Assembly: GCA_963669155.1 (NCBI GenBank)
Contig: OZ022577.1
Span: 5,144,165-5,208,164, forward strand
DNA length: 64,000 bases
Direction: 5' to 3'
From: Arbacia lixula
Lineage: Eukaryota > Echinodermata > Echinoidea > Arbacioida > Arbaciidae
The notes below the pieces were generated by a model, which worked only from the letters and a program-made list of their open reading frames with translations, was not told the origin of the DNA and did not search any database. This document shows, one piece after another, positions 51,090-58,852 of this stretch (within the stretch, counting starts at the first letter, position 1; the number at the start of each line of letters is the position of its first letter). A program made the translations under genes and the position numbers.

Positions 51090-54000
51090 TCTCTTTCACT
51101 CTTTTGCTCTCTCAGTCTCATACATACTCTCTCCCTCTCTCTTTCCATTCTCCCATCTCTCCCTGTCTGTAAAGGGAGGGAAGGGGGGGGGGGGGGGGCA
51201 ACACCTCCAGACAAGTAGGCTAATTGTCACACTGACACAGGCATGACAACTTAATACCACTCTCAAGTTGATTACACCCATCTATGGACATGTTTAGAGT
51301 ATCTCCTTGACAGTAGCATCTACACAAACACTGCATTGTGCACCTGACATCAGTGTGTATGATGCTAATACACTTTCAAACATTCTACTCAGACTAGAGG
51401 AGTCACTAGACAACCCTTCAATGACTAAGAAGGAGAGATGACATCACTGAAAAATATTTGTCCAAAAAGCCTAGCAACGAGAAGGCTACATTCCAGGATT
51501 AAAGAGTAAATGACACGGGTGATGGTGGAGAGTAGTATTGACATGTCTCCCATGTACAGAGAAGGGGTAATTTCTTTTACTGTCCCTCATAACAGCCACA
51601 CACAAACAATGAAGAGGTGTGTTAGAAAGATGTTTCCTTCACAAGATTTCCTTGTTCCATCTCTCCAATTTCTCAATAGGGGCTATCGCCACTCAACAAT
51701 AAAGTCAGGGGAAAAAAAGTTCTAAATCTGTCATTGTGTGCTACAGGTCTTTTCTAAATCTCTTAAACAGCACATTATCATATGCATAGAGTCATGATAA
51801 TCCCACCAAAATGCTAGTACATGACCTGCAAACATACAGTATGTACACACACACACATGCACGCACATACACACATACAGACACACACAACCACACACAC
51901 ACACACAATCATGGCTGCAGTATACATAAGGTTATGAAAGGACGTATGGAGGCTTACACAATAAGCATTCATGAAGTAGCGCACTTTATATATTTTCTTG
52001 TCATGATCACTAGAAATGTACATACTAGCCTATTCATCAACTAAGCAAATAAATGTCATGAAAAAGCTCCCTGGGGAACATTAGCACAATGGGTAGAACA
52101 CTTAATTTTTGTGCATGCATTTTACCTTAGGGAAGTACCAATTTTGCATTATGAGCATTATGAATCTGAAGACAAAGAGTGTAAGCAAATGTAATTTGAA
52201 TAAGTGAAGGGGATCCTTCTGGTCATCAATGTATTTGCATAGGTGCTATGATAAATGAGGAGGAGATGAGGGCCTGAAAGAACTTAGGGCTACATTATGA
52301 CTTTCACTCCTTCTCAAATTAACTCCTCATATTGCTGTCATAAACTCACATCTACACCACATAAAACTTTGCTCTAAAGGCATGAAAACAAGCGAATCCT
52401 CTGTAATCTCATTTCTTTACCTGATCACTTGCAAGGACTGTTAGAAACTATTGTCTCTTTCCTACCCAAAACAATAGCAAAATGGAACCTCTTGCCATAG
52501 TATAATGATCACCATGTTAATGCTGTTCATTTATTTTAAACTAAATTCCACAAAAGCAATGTGTCTGCCTATTATTTAAGCCCGCCACTTAGCCATCACA
52601 CGCAAAAGTATGTCGTAACGGCAGTGTTTGCTTGCAGTAGCAAGACAAAGGAGAAGTGTAAGTTTATCAATAAATACTCTCTAACTTAAGAAAGTTAACT
52701 TCAACTGATTATTCATGCTGTATCCTATTTTTATCTTGAAGAAGAAAACAATCCTCATAAATTCACAATCCCTTCATTATATTTCCTATTAGTGTCAGGT
52801 CTTCATGTACAAATGTATAATAGGTTACTTTAAAACATGTTTCAAAGAGAAACATAGTTCCAGGGAAAGAACAAACTTGGTCTTAGTAGACAGGTAGTAC
52901 TTCTGTATAAGTGATTGTTGAAGCAGATTCCGCTCTATAATCACATGAATCTAGTCATCAATCCAATAAGAATTGTCATTATAATATCTGATTTTACAAA
53001 AGAGACTTCCTTTTTCTTCATCTCTATCTGCGCCCTTCCAGACAGTCACAGCAGGACATGTTGTTAGAAGTGTGAAAACCTGCAGGGAACAACTCGACTT
53101 GAATGCATGAGAGGGTGTGATGCAGTAATCAAATAAACCCCCTCAATGAAACATCCTTGACAGAACAATGATCACATCACCAACAATACGGCTTCCACTC
53201 TGCCAGTACTCCAGTGTGAGACTTCAGCCCTGGCTTGACATACATACTATATATGCATGTCCATGTTTGAAGTGTTCTTCCCACCTGATTCTCCGAAAAA
53301 AAGACAGTGATTTTTCTCCACTTGACTTTCCCCCAGTAGGATCACACTACCCACGTACATGTAAGATAGCTTTTAAAATATGATAAATATATTAACTTTG
53401 TTCAACTCAGATAAAATGGGGGCAAGAGAAGAGATTGGGATTCTTCTATCCTTTAAACATGTATAAGTGTAGTCGGGTCGTGTTTGTAGAGCCCACATGG
53501 TCCACAAATTTCATGCTATAAGAAATTTGATGACAGCTTAGCCTATAAAGCTTTGATAACATTGTGAAGGTGTGGTGACTTTTCTTCACAAATATATTCC
53601 TTTGCTTGATTTCTGAATGATTTTTTTTCTTACAAGTAGGTCTTGAAAATTTGACTCCCAATATTTTTGATACATTATCACTACTTGTAGACCAAGCATT
53701 CAAATCGTATTTACAATGATATTCCAACTTCTTCAAACAATCTTTTAGATACACTGGACCTCTACAGGTTTGTATCTAAAAATGATTTGGATGTTTTTCA
53801 ATTCTATTTCTGATGCTGCACAATGCCCAATTATAATCTGCCAAATCTGCCTACACTACGAGTACGGTACAGTATGCAGAATCTGAGAAGTTACTGGAAT
53901 ATGTGGATTACGACTGAGCCAATATGTGTCAAGTTGCTACATCTCAGGGCAAGCTAACAAGTCCCTGATACAACACACTAGCATCTCACAGCAGCCAATT

Positions 54001-57000
54001 AGTGGCAGCACTCCTCCCCCCATCGGGATTCGTTTCATAACCAAGCCTGCGCTAATGATGCCCACATGTGCCACGTCTAAATAGGGTCCAATATTTCAAA
54101 GTGATGTCTACCTCCAGGAATGCAATATTTTATCAAGAGAGTGTATATATCCTACTGAAATAACACAATGTATTACTTACACACAAACACACAGCAAACT
54201 CTGATGATTGAAAGTGGTAGTACAGGTAAGGGCAGAATCCATTCTGCCATCATCACCAGAAACAGTTTTTCAATTTCATTATTTTGTCATGTTCAGATGA
54301 TTCCTTCCTAGTATCACAAAATCAAACTGGAATGGGACTCATGTTCATGGTAGAATGGCACTCCATTGAGTTTGGGCCATGTAGTTTTTACCACTTCTAC
54401 CCATACCTTAAAATACCTGTAAACACTATTGACACACATGTGCACTATACATACAGACAGCATATGCAAATATGGTAGCGTGCACAACACTGTGCCTCTT
54501 TTGAGCTAGATGTACTGTAGGAGAACTCAAAGAGAAAGAACACTTTGAGAGCTTCAATACAAGGGCCCCACTGTGTGTGTGTTCGAATTTGTAACAATAT
54601 TGTAGTTCCACATACTTGCATGTACGTAAACATCATTTTTCAAATTCATATGCTCCACAGAACAGTATGTACACTATATCAATGGAGACATTGTAATGAA
54701 GGAACATTGCAATTAGCATCAAAGTGACTTGATGTTTACAGACAAACTTATAAATGCCCCCACACCCAGACATATCTAGACAGAATTAGGACTGTCTCCT
54801 TCTATCTTTGTCTCCCATCTTTTACTTTTTTGTCTATCTCTCTCTTTCTTCCTCTCACTCTATTCTTCTCTCTACCTATCTTTTTCTTCATCTCTTTCTC
54901 TTCCTATTTTCCTCACTTTCCTATTCTCATTGCCTTCCATTTATTTCATTTTCTTCTCTGTTAGAGAGAATAAGTCAATATTAATAAAGCAAGCAGCACA
55001 TGGATCAAAGAAGACCTCTAAAGCAAGTCCTCAGAATCAAAACAACCACAAAATGAGAAGGAAAGCAAAGCATCAAGCGTACTCTCACGTTAAAACAAAT
55101 CAAAACATAAATCAACCTCACCAATACAAAGATTCAATAATCAACTCACAATTCAAATCATTGCAGTGCACTGACAAATCAAATTAGTCAGAACACACAT
55201 CACATAAAATCATAAACTTTAAAAAAAACAGTAATAAAACACTTCATGCTTTAGATAAATATACAAGTAACTGAAAATGAATGAGAGATGAGGGAACAGG
55301 AAGAGTAAGCATATCTCACTTGTTTTATAAATATGATTGAATGAGAACTATATAAGATAAAATGATAAGTTTGGTGTATAAAGAACAGGGGGAAAATGAA
55401 GAAAAACAACTTAAGTAATTTTTCATGAACCACCATTGCATGTTCACACCAGTAACACACCCCAAGAATGTTGATATTCAATGCACTTCAAAACTGGATA
55501 ATAATCATGATCACACTGTTTAATATGAGTACATACTTCACACAAAGAGGGTTAAGAAAATGATCTAAAAGTACCTGGCGGTATGAAATTCACTGCGTGC
55601 CATGCAGAAGGAGAGAAAGAGTCAATTTATGCATTATTAGTTAGGGTGTGAATTACTACCATTTCAGAGACACATGCAACACATCAACCATCGGATTATG
55701 ATACTGCAGTACACAGAAAATGTGAAACTGAAATTATGTGCCATGATCTACTACATGTAGGTACATGGATCTATGTGATCTATCTACATGTAAGTGAACA
55801 CATCCTCACTATCTCTCTTTATCAATTCATTCAATCTATCTATCCATCAAATCTGAGCCTGTGAATTGCTCACTTCAAAGCTTACATATTTCAGTTAATT
55901 CAAAGTGTCAAAGGTGACACTTCTTTCCATTGTGTTTATATAGATTGAAGTTATTTCATTCATCACAATCTGATAGTTTAACTCCCTATATTTCTATCTT
56001 TCATATTTTAATCCATTTGTACCTCATAATGTTGAGTTCGTACAGGTATCTACCATAACAGGTTCATTTTTGTATCTCATATCTATCCATCTATGTAATT
56101 GACTTGTCTTGAAACATTGGTACATGTGGTGAATTGCATATATTCAGGTGCTTGATACAAAGTGTGATGTCACATAACTCTGTGCATCATCAAGCCATTA
56201 AGTACCTCTCCCTGAATCATTATTACAGATAGCTTGTGATATCAAGTCAGAATGAAGAAGAAAAGCTCACTCAGCTAATGAATAATACTATATGATTATG
56301 TGTGACTACACTGTAACTAATATACCTACATGTACCTCACAGATACTGTGCAGAGAATGAATGTGCCCAATATCATACCATTCACAGTGCAACGGCTTTG
56401 TATAATCTTCATGAATTTACTGCTAGAGTATCAGAACAACTTGATTCCAAAAAAGAAAAACAGAAATATCTCAGAGAAGCATATTTTTATTCATGTTAGT
56501 TTTATAGAAATCAGGCAAAAAAAAACGAATCACAAGGGTTCTCTTTTTGCATAGTGGGTGCTAAATCGCTGCAAGCCTGTGTAATTTGTTTTCACTGTTG
56601 TGTACAAGAAAAATGACGTCTTTAAGGCTCTGCATATTCAGGCAGCTCATCTAATACCACAGTATCAGGAGTTGTTCATGAAGGGTTCTTTTGGTTACTG
56701 ATTACAATTCAGAATTTGTTGCTTCTCCTTCAAAACCCATAGGTTCTAAGGGTTTGGTCTCCTGGGAAGTCTTCACAACTGTTCATTTGAAGAGACTAGT
56801 AAAGCAAAAGCCTACAAGGAACAGAGCATGTGGGACTTACCATCATCAAGCAGGCTAAGTAGGCTAACTATGGTCTCCAGGGCTGCTAGTCTCACACAAC
56901 TTTCCTCATCCTTCCCTAGCTCAACTAGTTCAGGCAGTATTGCACTTCTTGTGGGCTCCAGCCTAAATTTAAACCAACAAACACAATCATAATTGATAAC

Positions 57001-57543
57001 ATTATTAATAACGTAATGTTAGTTAGTCTACATTAGAATCCAGAGTACAAAACTTACATGTATGTTTCAATAGTCGCACGGTCCCCTCCATAGGTGGAAA
57101 TTGTTCTACATGTATTATTACAATGTGTTTATGTATAATAAAATCTTTTAAAACAAATACTTCAAAAAGTGACACTTCCTAGAACGAATCTTCCACTATC
57201 CAACAACAATCAAATAATTAAACTCATCCAATAAACATTAAAGAATTATCATGATGGGTGTACTTAATTCAAATGATGATGAAGTAAAAATATCTTTTGA
57301 AAAAATATATTTTTTTAAAAATACATTTTGTAGAACACATCATCCATAATCCTAAAAGTTCCTGCAACAATTACATACATAAATTCTTGTTACGAATATT
57401 AAAGTATTGTGATGATGATCAGTGGAGGTACTTACCCCAATCCTCTAGCTACACTGTCCAGCTGCTTACACATACAGGCCCTGACCTCATAGTCTACATC
57501 CTGGCATAGAGACGTCACCAGAGGTAAGATCTCCTTCTTGATC
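21880..57543 (-). CDS. PPP4R4: Serine/threonine-protein phosphatase 4 regulatory subunit 4 (PPP4R4), exons 6-or-so to stop
   Basis: Twenty coding exons on the minus strand, all GT-AG with consistent phases, join into 836 residues ending in TGA. They match vertebrate PPP4R4 from the repeat IKREILPLVKSLCQDVEYEV to the C-terminus. Clear blocks include KEILPLVTSLCQDVDYEVRA, LPELVELGKDEESCVRLAAL, IIPLVKKFCENAMNNED, HGELVSLLKDESLQ and ALPIQHAAARTM. PPP4R4 is a HEAT-repeat scaffold that binds the PP4 catalytic subunit, mainly in the cytoplasm. Here HEAT-type helices fill roughly the first 500 residues. A charged helix (QYFEEDLRDRKKEAEERS) and a Ser/Thr-rich, basic tail of about 300 residues follow, longer than the human tail. 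The N-terminal portion, about 200 residues in human, is not in the window, so the last intron on the right exceeds 6.4 kb. Confidence 0.94.
22237..22336 (-). CDS. PPP4R4: PPP4R4 exon (RKGSASSVSSSRST)
   Basis: 100 nt, acceptor ACCACAG, donor AAC|GTGAGT. It encodes PRKGSASSVSSSRSTSSSSH, TTLSTSSSSTTR, loosely matching human RTRNASSVPSSFSP. Confidence 0.88.
22431..22650. repeat. PPP4R4: Pair of ~65-bp direct repeats in a PPP4R4 intron
   Basis: AACTCTACAGTCACCAGGCTG and its neighbour sequence at about 22431-22495 recur with changes at 22583-22648 (AACTCTCCAGTCACCGGGCTG). They are about 152 bp apart and non-coding. Confidence 0.65.
22735..22820 (-). CDS. PPP4R4: PPP4R4 exon (SSKEYSSSLIAPTASS)
   Basis: 86 nt, acceptor TACTAG, donor TCAG|GTACAG. 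It encodes SSKEYSSSLIAPTASSAAKR, TSSSSQVS, in phase 2 in and 1 out. Part of the Ser-rich tail. Confidence 0.87.
22821..24172 (-). other. PPP4R4: PPP4R4 intron, left part
   Basis: AT-rich intron sequence between the exon at 22735 and the candidate cassette exons. It has a purine-rich stretch around 22960-23015 with a G run. No gene or recognised repeat. Confidence 0.55.
24173..24181 (-). CDS. PPP4R4: Candidate PPP4R4 microexon, 9 nt
   Basis: A strong pyrimidine tract and acceptor (TTTGTCTCCCCCAG) precede nine bases, TGATGAAAG, and then a GTAACC donor. Length and phase fit the surrounding junction, adding SDE. The acceptor quality is what drew attention. It could instead be an unused site. Confidence 0.35.
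24290..24352 (-). CDS. PPP4R4: Candidate PPP4R4 cassette exon, 63 nt
   Basis: Flanked by TGACCAG| and CAAG|GTTTCT. It has the same phase (2 in, 2 out) as the junction it would enter, with an open frame RCRSGSDGLLVAAVMRRATS. It is GC-rich inside an AT-rich intron. Human has no obvious equivalent, so this rests on splice-site and phase fit only. Confidence 0.4.
24990..25480 (-). repeat. PPP4R4: Tandem partial copies of a PPP4R4 tail exon and its intron
   Basis: The word GCTAGGGCAGGC (or close) with a following S/T-rich segment, a CCCAACA(A/C)… block and a GGTAAAG donor-like end recurs about every 155-200 bp. Plus-strand landmarks are CCTGCCCTAGC near 25537, 25383, 25216 (as CCTGTGCTAGC) and 25018. 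The copy near 25383 has an in-frame TAG in the parental frame. The copy near 25216 stays open and carries an expanded (TCC)n Ser run. The copy near 25018 has lost its donor end. The parental exon is the one at 25479-25617. Confidence 0.8.
25479..25617 (-). CDS. PPP4R4: PPP4R4 exon (tail; parent of a tandem exon array)
   Basis: 139 nt, acceptor CATCAG, donor TGAG|GTAAAG. It encodes ATHKANKAQKSEVSSAPPSR, TGARAGKRSPSSTLQEPNNN, VKPGM. Its 3' half with the donor is repeated at about 25320-25400, 25130-25240 and, more partially, 24990-25040. Confidence 0.88.
25618..28721 (-). other. PPP4R4: PPP4R4 intron, 3.1 kb
   Basis: AT-rich. It holds one short hairpin-type repeat (28614-28683) related to the triple repeat at 42240. 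A Lys-coding purine stretch near 27600 lacks a usable splice context. Otherwise nothing is recognised. Confidence 0.55.
28722..29111 (-). CDS. PPP4R4: PPP4R4 exon (Ser/Thr/Asn-rich tail)
   Basis: 390 nt, acceptor TTTGCAG, donor AGAG|GTAGGA. It encodes VAKSNSNKHISASTTGIRGA, runs of Ser, Thr and Asn, basic-proline motifs (GRKTPSGPSPSS, GKRSPSYGPP) and ends NTAMRG. It is disordered and low-complexity. I see no catalytic motif. Many SP and TP pairs could be kinase sites, which is inference. Confidence 0.88.
29112..30332 (-). other. PPP4R4: PPP4R4 intron, right of the Ser/Thr exon
   Basis: AT-rich sequence with no recognisable element before the pearl-like repeat that begins near 30333. Confidence 0.55.
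30333..31650 (-). mobile_element. Helentron/pearl-like non-autonomous element, copy 2
   Basis: Reverse-oriented relative of 5805-7015. From the right end: TTTTATGCCTCCGCCACGAA with the hairpin GCCTCCGCCACGAAGTGGC(C)GGAGGC, then an (ACGG)n-type tetranucleotide run (31558-31600), then about seven diverged ~160-bp units each with TGACCTTTGACCT, then TATTTATCGACTGCGTGGCA and a hairpin GACTGCGTGGCAGTC. The terminal features match copy 1 and no coding is visible. The ACGG microsatellite is a hallmark reported for bivalve pearl elements; the family call is by resemblance. Confidence 0.75.
31917..32106. mobile_element. Palindromic MITE with ACCTGT target duplication
   Basis: Left arm GGGGTGTTTCACCAAGCTG, GTTCGTAAGTTACGAACGAC, GATCCCTTCTTGTGCTAAAT. 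The right arm is its inverse, ending CAGCTTGGTGAAACACCC. The six bases ACCTGT flank both ends (31917-31922 and 32101-32106). About 178 bp, no coding. Confidence 0.82.
32350..32647 (-). CDS. PPP4R4: PPP4R4 exon (charged helix and start of Ser-rich tail)
   Basis: 298 nt, acceptor TTCCCAG, donor AAAG|GTTTGC. It encodes LNMSQYFEEDLRDRKKEAEE, then a His run (HPGHHPHHH), a Ser run (SSSSS) and a basic segment (QKKKMERDARLDKPDK). It corresponds to the human Glu/Lys-rich coiled segment after LELDRM. It is strongly GC-rich compared with its introns. Confidence 0.93.
32648..33207 (-). other. PPP4R4: PPP4R4 intron with a short GACTGCA-type repeat
   Basis: Sequence around 32700-32820 (CAGTACAGCCCAAGATCACC, TGATTGCAATG, GACTGCAACTGACTC) resembles 45290-45430 (GTACAGCCTAAGATCAAC, TGATTGCAATCA). 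This is a dispersed repeat of unknown type. The rest is plain. Confidence 0.45.
33208..33249 (-). CDS. PPP4R4: PPP4R4 42-nt exon (AVFELDRIQVHVDS)
   Basis: Acceptor ATTTAG, donor TCG|GTAAGT, 14 codons in phase 0. Human has TVLELDRMEMSMDA at this place. It is symmetric and skippable. Confidence 0.92.
33464..33608 (-). CDS. PPP4R4: PPP4R4 exon (LRMCKLLPQIKHQMKLP)
   Basis: 145 nt, acceptor TTCCCAG, donor ACAG|GTCAGG. It encodes LRMCKLLPQIKHQMKLPEDR, EHLQALETVVRRLLSSEKDR, DVDAAIRQ; human has LCYLLPKVKSTLKIPADKHL and LCQEKDKDV. This is the last HEAT-like segment. The acceptor region is duplicated 86 bp upstream in the gene (33695-33753). Confidence 0.95.
33609..34140. repeat. PPP4R4: Duplicated splice-acceptor block and (CAT)n-rich tract
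   Basis: 33609-33669 and 33695-33755 are near-identical (CTGGGAAGGAAGACATATC… to GATGATAATCTCATCATCAT), 86 bp apart. A long interrupted CAT/CAC/TCA tract follows to about 34130. Open frames across it (His- or Met-rich) are repeat artefacts. Confidence 0.9.
34141..35069 (-). other. PPP4R4: PPP4R4 intron, nothing recognised
   Basis: AT-rich intron between the CAT-rich tract and the exon at 35070. No repeat family or coding sequence recognised. Confidence 0.5.
35070..35217 (-). CDS. PPP4R4: PPP4R4 exon (RRLFIDVCVIVMEMFSKAFF)
   Basis: 148 nt, acceptor CATCCAG, donor TCAG|GTAATT. It encodes CCHSKSSRYRRLFIDVCVIV, MEMFSKAFFKEHFLEALMVL, TADPVPNI, matching human NRLRFLDTCEFIIEIFSKSF and THDPVANVR. 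Another acceptor 13 nt downstream (TCACAG) would break the frame, so the upstream one is chosen. Confidence 0.93.
35218..35775 (-). other. PPP4R4: PPP4R4 intron with (CTTCTC)n stretch
   Basis: Contains a short CTT/CTC hexamer run at 35618-35660. Otherwise plain AT-rich intron. Confidence 0.55.
35776..35881 (-). CDS. PPP4R4: PPP4R4 exon (ALPIQHAAARTM)
   Basis: 106 nt, acceptor ACGCAG, donor AATG|GTAAGG. It encodes RALPIQHAAARTMCVFIKNC, KKLDHRHEMCVKIVN, matching human VLPVQKAASRTLCIFLRYNR. Phase 0 in and 1 out. Confidence 0.94.
36928..37030 (+). repeat. PPP4R4: (GTA)n trinucleotide microsatellite
   Basis: About 95 bp of nearly perfect GTA repeats, decaying on the right up to 37090. It is intronic (PPP4R4 intron 35882-37167). 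The Tyr- and Leu-rich frames across it are artefacts. The rest of the intron shows nothing recognised. Confidence 0.97.
37168..37350 (-). CDS. PPP4R4: PPP4R4 exon (LSDLIPSILAAESR)
   Basis: 183 nt, donor CAT|GTAAGT. It encodes TTGLSDLIPSILAAESRAAE, then SRNWRLHADILDKFSCLP, then SDQIHFKFVPLVFKHITKH; human has LPDLIPALTAAEQRAAASLK, WRTHEKLLQKYACLP and SDQIYYRFLQRMF. The acceptor is an AAG (CTGAAG|ACC), so the exon start could be off by a few codons. Confidence 0.92.
37351..40484 (-). other. PPP4R4: PPP4R4 intron, 3.1 kb, nothing recognised
   Basis: Very AT-rich, without microsatellites or palindromes that stand out. The same applies to the shorter introns 40575-41135 and 42596-43191. Confidence 0.55.
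40485..40574 (-). CDS. PPP4R4: PPP4R4 exon (VVQGIVSHLRETL)
   Basis: 90 nt, acceptor TCACAG, donor AAG|GTCAGT. It encodes VVQGIVSHLRETLTAFSKGV, HSSSHHVDSK, corresponding to human VLDALIDHLPEILELMSTGG. Confidence 0.92.
41136..41213 (-). CDS. PPP4R4: PPP4R4 exon (HGELVSLLKDESLQ)
   Basis: 78 nt, acceptor TTTGCAG, donor CAG|GTAATG. It encodes VAHLLGNNVTAIHGELVSLL, KDESLQ; human has HKELITLLQDESLE. Confidence 0.95.
42240..42466. repeat. PPP4R4: Three tandem ~75-bp hairpin units
   Basis: TCATTACCATTGGCA-type starts fall at 42249, 42323 and 42399, and each unit ends GGTAATGTAA(A/G)GG, the inverse of its start. A single related unit lies at 28614-28683 and looser relatives at 19000-19515. Intronic. 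Confidence 0.8.
42476..42595 (-). CDS. PPP4R4: PPP4R4 exon (CMVLFAGPRNF)
   Basis: 120 nt, acceptor TCACAG, donor GAG|GTACGT. It encodes CMVLFAGPRNFKAELHGTFA, SLCDDPQPQVRATLACGFHE, matching human AMIVFVDPKNFHMELYSTFF and LCHDPEVPVRYTIAICFYE. Confidence 0.95.
43192..43269 (-). CDS. PPP4R4: PPP4R4 exon (ECRQFSAYNFP)
   Basis: 78 nt, acceptor TGCCAG, donor CCT|GTGAGT. It encodes NSPMLAMYRDEHRLTECRQF, SAYNFP; human has VRKNCAYNFP at the same place. Confidence 0.92.
44580..45165. repeat. PPP4R4: Twin TGACGTCA block and ~120-bp GC-rich hairpin in a PPP4R4 intron
   Basis: AGAGGGAA(G)AAAAGTACTATTT is repeated with TGACGTCA at 44615-44622 and 44645-44652, then partly inverted (AATAGTCTCTTTTTTCCCTCT). 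From 45046 to 45163 a long hairpin runs from AATCTATTGGTCCCCTCGG through GTGGAGGGCGTGC to GCACGCCCTCCAC and CCTCGGTGCAAATAGATT. The DNA between (44700-44930) is richer in CpG than its surroundings. No gene was identified. Confidence 0.7.
45749..45781 (-). CDS. PPP4R4: PPP4R4 33-nt microexon
   Basis: Acceptor CCTAG|GAG and donor AAG|GTGACT flank exactly 11 codons, EPASASANAPK, in phase 0. It falls in the loop where human has a variable Asn/Gln-rich linker (LQQENGHNENQ). Being symmetric, it can be included or skipped without a frame change. Confidence 0.75.
46435..46575. repeat. PPP4R4: Dispersed repeat (GCACAGTGCATTATGGGA), copy 2
   Basis: Matches 18485-18605 through CCACTTCCGATCTCATGCAC, GCACAGTGCAT(T/C)ATGGGACA and TATGTGGTA(A/T)GGAGAAT. 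Intronic. A poly-G run lies at 46101-46112 in the same intron. Confidence 0.55.
47184..47221 (+). repeat. PPP4R4: 38-bp G-rich run (quadruplex-prone)
   Basis: Runs of 6-17 G separated by single A, on the strand opposite to the PPP4R4 message, 53 bp past the donor of the exon at 47274. It is a candidate G-quadruplex on the template strand. Confidence 0.95.
47274..47371 (-). CDS. PPP4R4: PPP4R4 exon (NLTEELKMWFLKYY)
   Basis: 98 nt, acceptor TTCACAG, donor CTG|GTAAGT. It encodes VNLTEELKMWFLKYYYKLCS followed by VGLNEKSISNDRL, matching human TPDQHLRFLEFYKKLCTLGL. A long G-run lies 53-90 bp beyond the donor. Confidence 0.93.
47631..48415. mobile_element. TA-flanked TIR element with a long A/T palindrome
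   Basis: Left end TCCAGAGATGCCAACCTCT and right end ACTGGTTGGCATGTCTGGA are imperfect inverted repeats, each flanked by TA (47629-47630, 48416-48417). Inside are many AAATCGTA words and a run of about 28 A followed by TCG and about 23 T (48269-48322). An inner start-like word, CCTGCCAACTTCTGGAG (47989), hints at a nested second copy. TA target sites suit Tc1/mariner-type elements; no transposase is present. Confidence 0.65.
48530..48606 (+). repeat. Degenerate telomere-like (TTAGGG) stretch
   Basis: About 75 bp of variants of GGGTTA (GGTTAGGGTCAGGGTTAGG…, TTTAGGGTTAGTGTTAAGG). An interstitial telomere-like repeat in a PPP4R4 intron. Confidence 0.8.
48794..49165 (+). mobile_element. 372-bp TIR element, copy 2
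   Basis: GTATCCCATTTGCAAAAGTC at the start and ACCTGCAAAAGGGACACCC at the end. The interior matches copy 1 (13960-14331) through GAAATCTCAGT, AGGAAAAGTG, CCATAGCGCACAGC and CCATTGAATGCATGCA. Same length as copy 1, no open frame. Intronic. Confidence 0.75.
49166..50095 (-). other. PPP4R4: PPP4R4 intron, nothing recognised
   Basis: Plain AT-rich intron sequence left of the exon at 50096. Confidence 0.5.
50096..50218 (-). CDS. PPP4R4: PPP4R4 exon (IIPLVKKFCEN)
   Basis: 123 nt, acceptor GCTCAG, donor TCAG|GTCAGA. It encodes TCTQTIIPLVKKFCENAMNN, EDSTLPAVAKQFGRLCHGLS; human has ILPLVKSFCEKSF and GKLCHGLYG. Phase 1 in and 1 out. Confidence 0.95.
50882..51200 (+). repeat. PPP4R4: Pyrimidine-rich tract with (CT)n core and poly-G
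   Basis: A CT core at about 51041-51086, with degenerate CT flanks and a G run of 14 or so at 51184. Intronic. Confidence 0.95.
51201..56840 (-). other. PPP4R4: Large PPP4R4 intron, mostly plain
   Basis: The only simple repeat that stands out is a (CA)n tract at 51846-51912. A 102-codon minus-strand open frame (53446-53754) is rich in Lys, Ser and Cys but has no recognisable family and no phase-compatible splice sites, so it is not called. The rest is AT-rich without recognised features. Confidence 0.5.
56841..56962 (-). CDS. PPP4R4: PPP4R4 exon (HEAT repeat, LPELVELGKDE)
   Basis: 122 nt, acceptor TTTAG, donor GATG|GTAAGT. It encodes LEPTRSAILPELVELGKDEE and then SCVRLAALETIVSLLSLLDD, matching human VVLPELIELSRDEGSSVRLA. 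Confidence 0.95.
57436..57543 (-). CDS. PPP4R4: PPP4R4 exon (HEAT repeat, IKKEILPLV)
   Basis: 108 nt, acceptor CCTAG, donor GTAAG. It encodes IKKEILPLVTSLCQDVDYEV and then RACMCKQLDSVARGLG, close to human IKREILPLVKSLCQDVEYEV. It is the most 5' exon that I can identify. Phase 2 in and 2 out. Confidence 0.95.
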
Positions 57544-58783
57544 CTAGGACCACAAGGAACACAAGACAATGTCACATAAATCATCATCATAATAATAATG
57601 TCTTATTTACCTTTAGGACCCTACAATAAGCCACTTCCGTAATGTAGTCACAACTTTCCCATTTGCTGCATATTAGTACATTACTTCATTCACCTGTACC
57701 TCATGAGTCAGTTTCAATGGAATGAATGTACTCTTAATCTTTCAGTTGCTAAATGTAGTTGGAAAAAAACATTGTGAGCTTTGGAGTTACCATTAGTAGT
57801 GTATTGTTTGAAAGTTGTCATTTACATACAAATAAACAACAGTGTACTATCCTAAACCCAGTCACTGGATCATTTTAGGAACCTGTTATATATTTTTAAT
57901 TGTTGTAACTTACTGCTAATGGTAACTACCACAGTAGCAGCCAATGGGCTTTCAGCTTTACTGTTCTTGCTATGGTAAATACCATCAATGATCAGTTACA
58001 ATATTTGAAAGGATGCAACATGACCTAGGTCCACATTTCTCAATGTACAGAGCACCTTTGTAGATTTGAAGCCCTACCCAAACCTCTAGGTGAAGAGTCA
58101 ATCCTCTTCACTGCACATTTTCCTTTTCAGACTAGATGAAACTACCAGCATTGTACAAGTCACAACAAATTATCAACTTACTAAATGCAACAACAAAGTT
58201 TCATTTCAGGGGAAATCATTTCATCAATAATTCATGTTTACTGTCACAAATTCTAAGGGCAAGTATCACATTATTCTTTCAATATCAATGTCCCTCCATC
58301 TTAATATCTAGCCCAGGCTGCCAACCAAAACATGTACATACATGTAGACAAAGAATAGACAAAGAAGACACGTTGTACAGCCATTTGTCAATAAGCTACA
58401 TCTGCTGGATGATCACCTGTGTCAATGCTGCAAAAAGAAAATTCCTGCCTAGGAGACACAGACTACATGTACATGTAATGTGGTTTGCCAGCACGTCTCC
58501 AATACATAATATGAATGTACTATACATATGAACTGCACAAAACCAACATTGTACAATATGTAACCAAAACTTACATTCATGAAATCACCCAGCAAAGGAT
58601 ATGGAATATGTGCTAATATGATACATGTGTTGACAACTTGAAATATTTTTAGAATCCACCTGCTTTACTGTTGATTGACTGTTTTCTGAGAGCTTTAGGT
58701 TTCTCTCCTCTCTCGACCACATACATGTACAGGAGCTCAGTTCATGTTCACTCTCCATCTCCCTATCTCTCTCTCTTTCTTTC

Positions 58784-58852
<69 letters not shown>

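Noticed and set aside
53446-53754. 102-codon minus-strand open frame in a PPP4R4 intron
   Set aside because: Mild Lys/Cys enrichment but no family match, and the flanking PPP4R4 exons join in phase without it. It might be a remnant of an unknown element.
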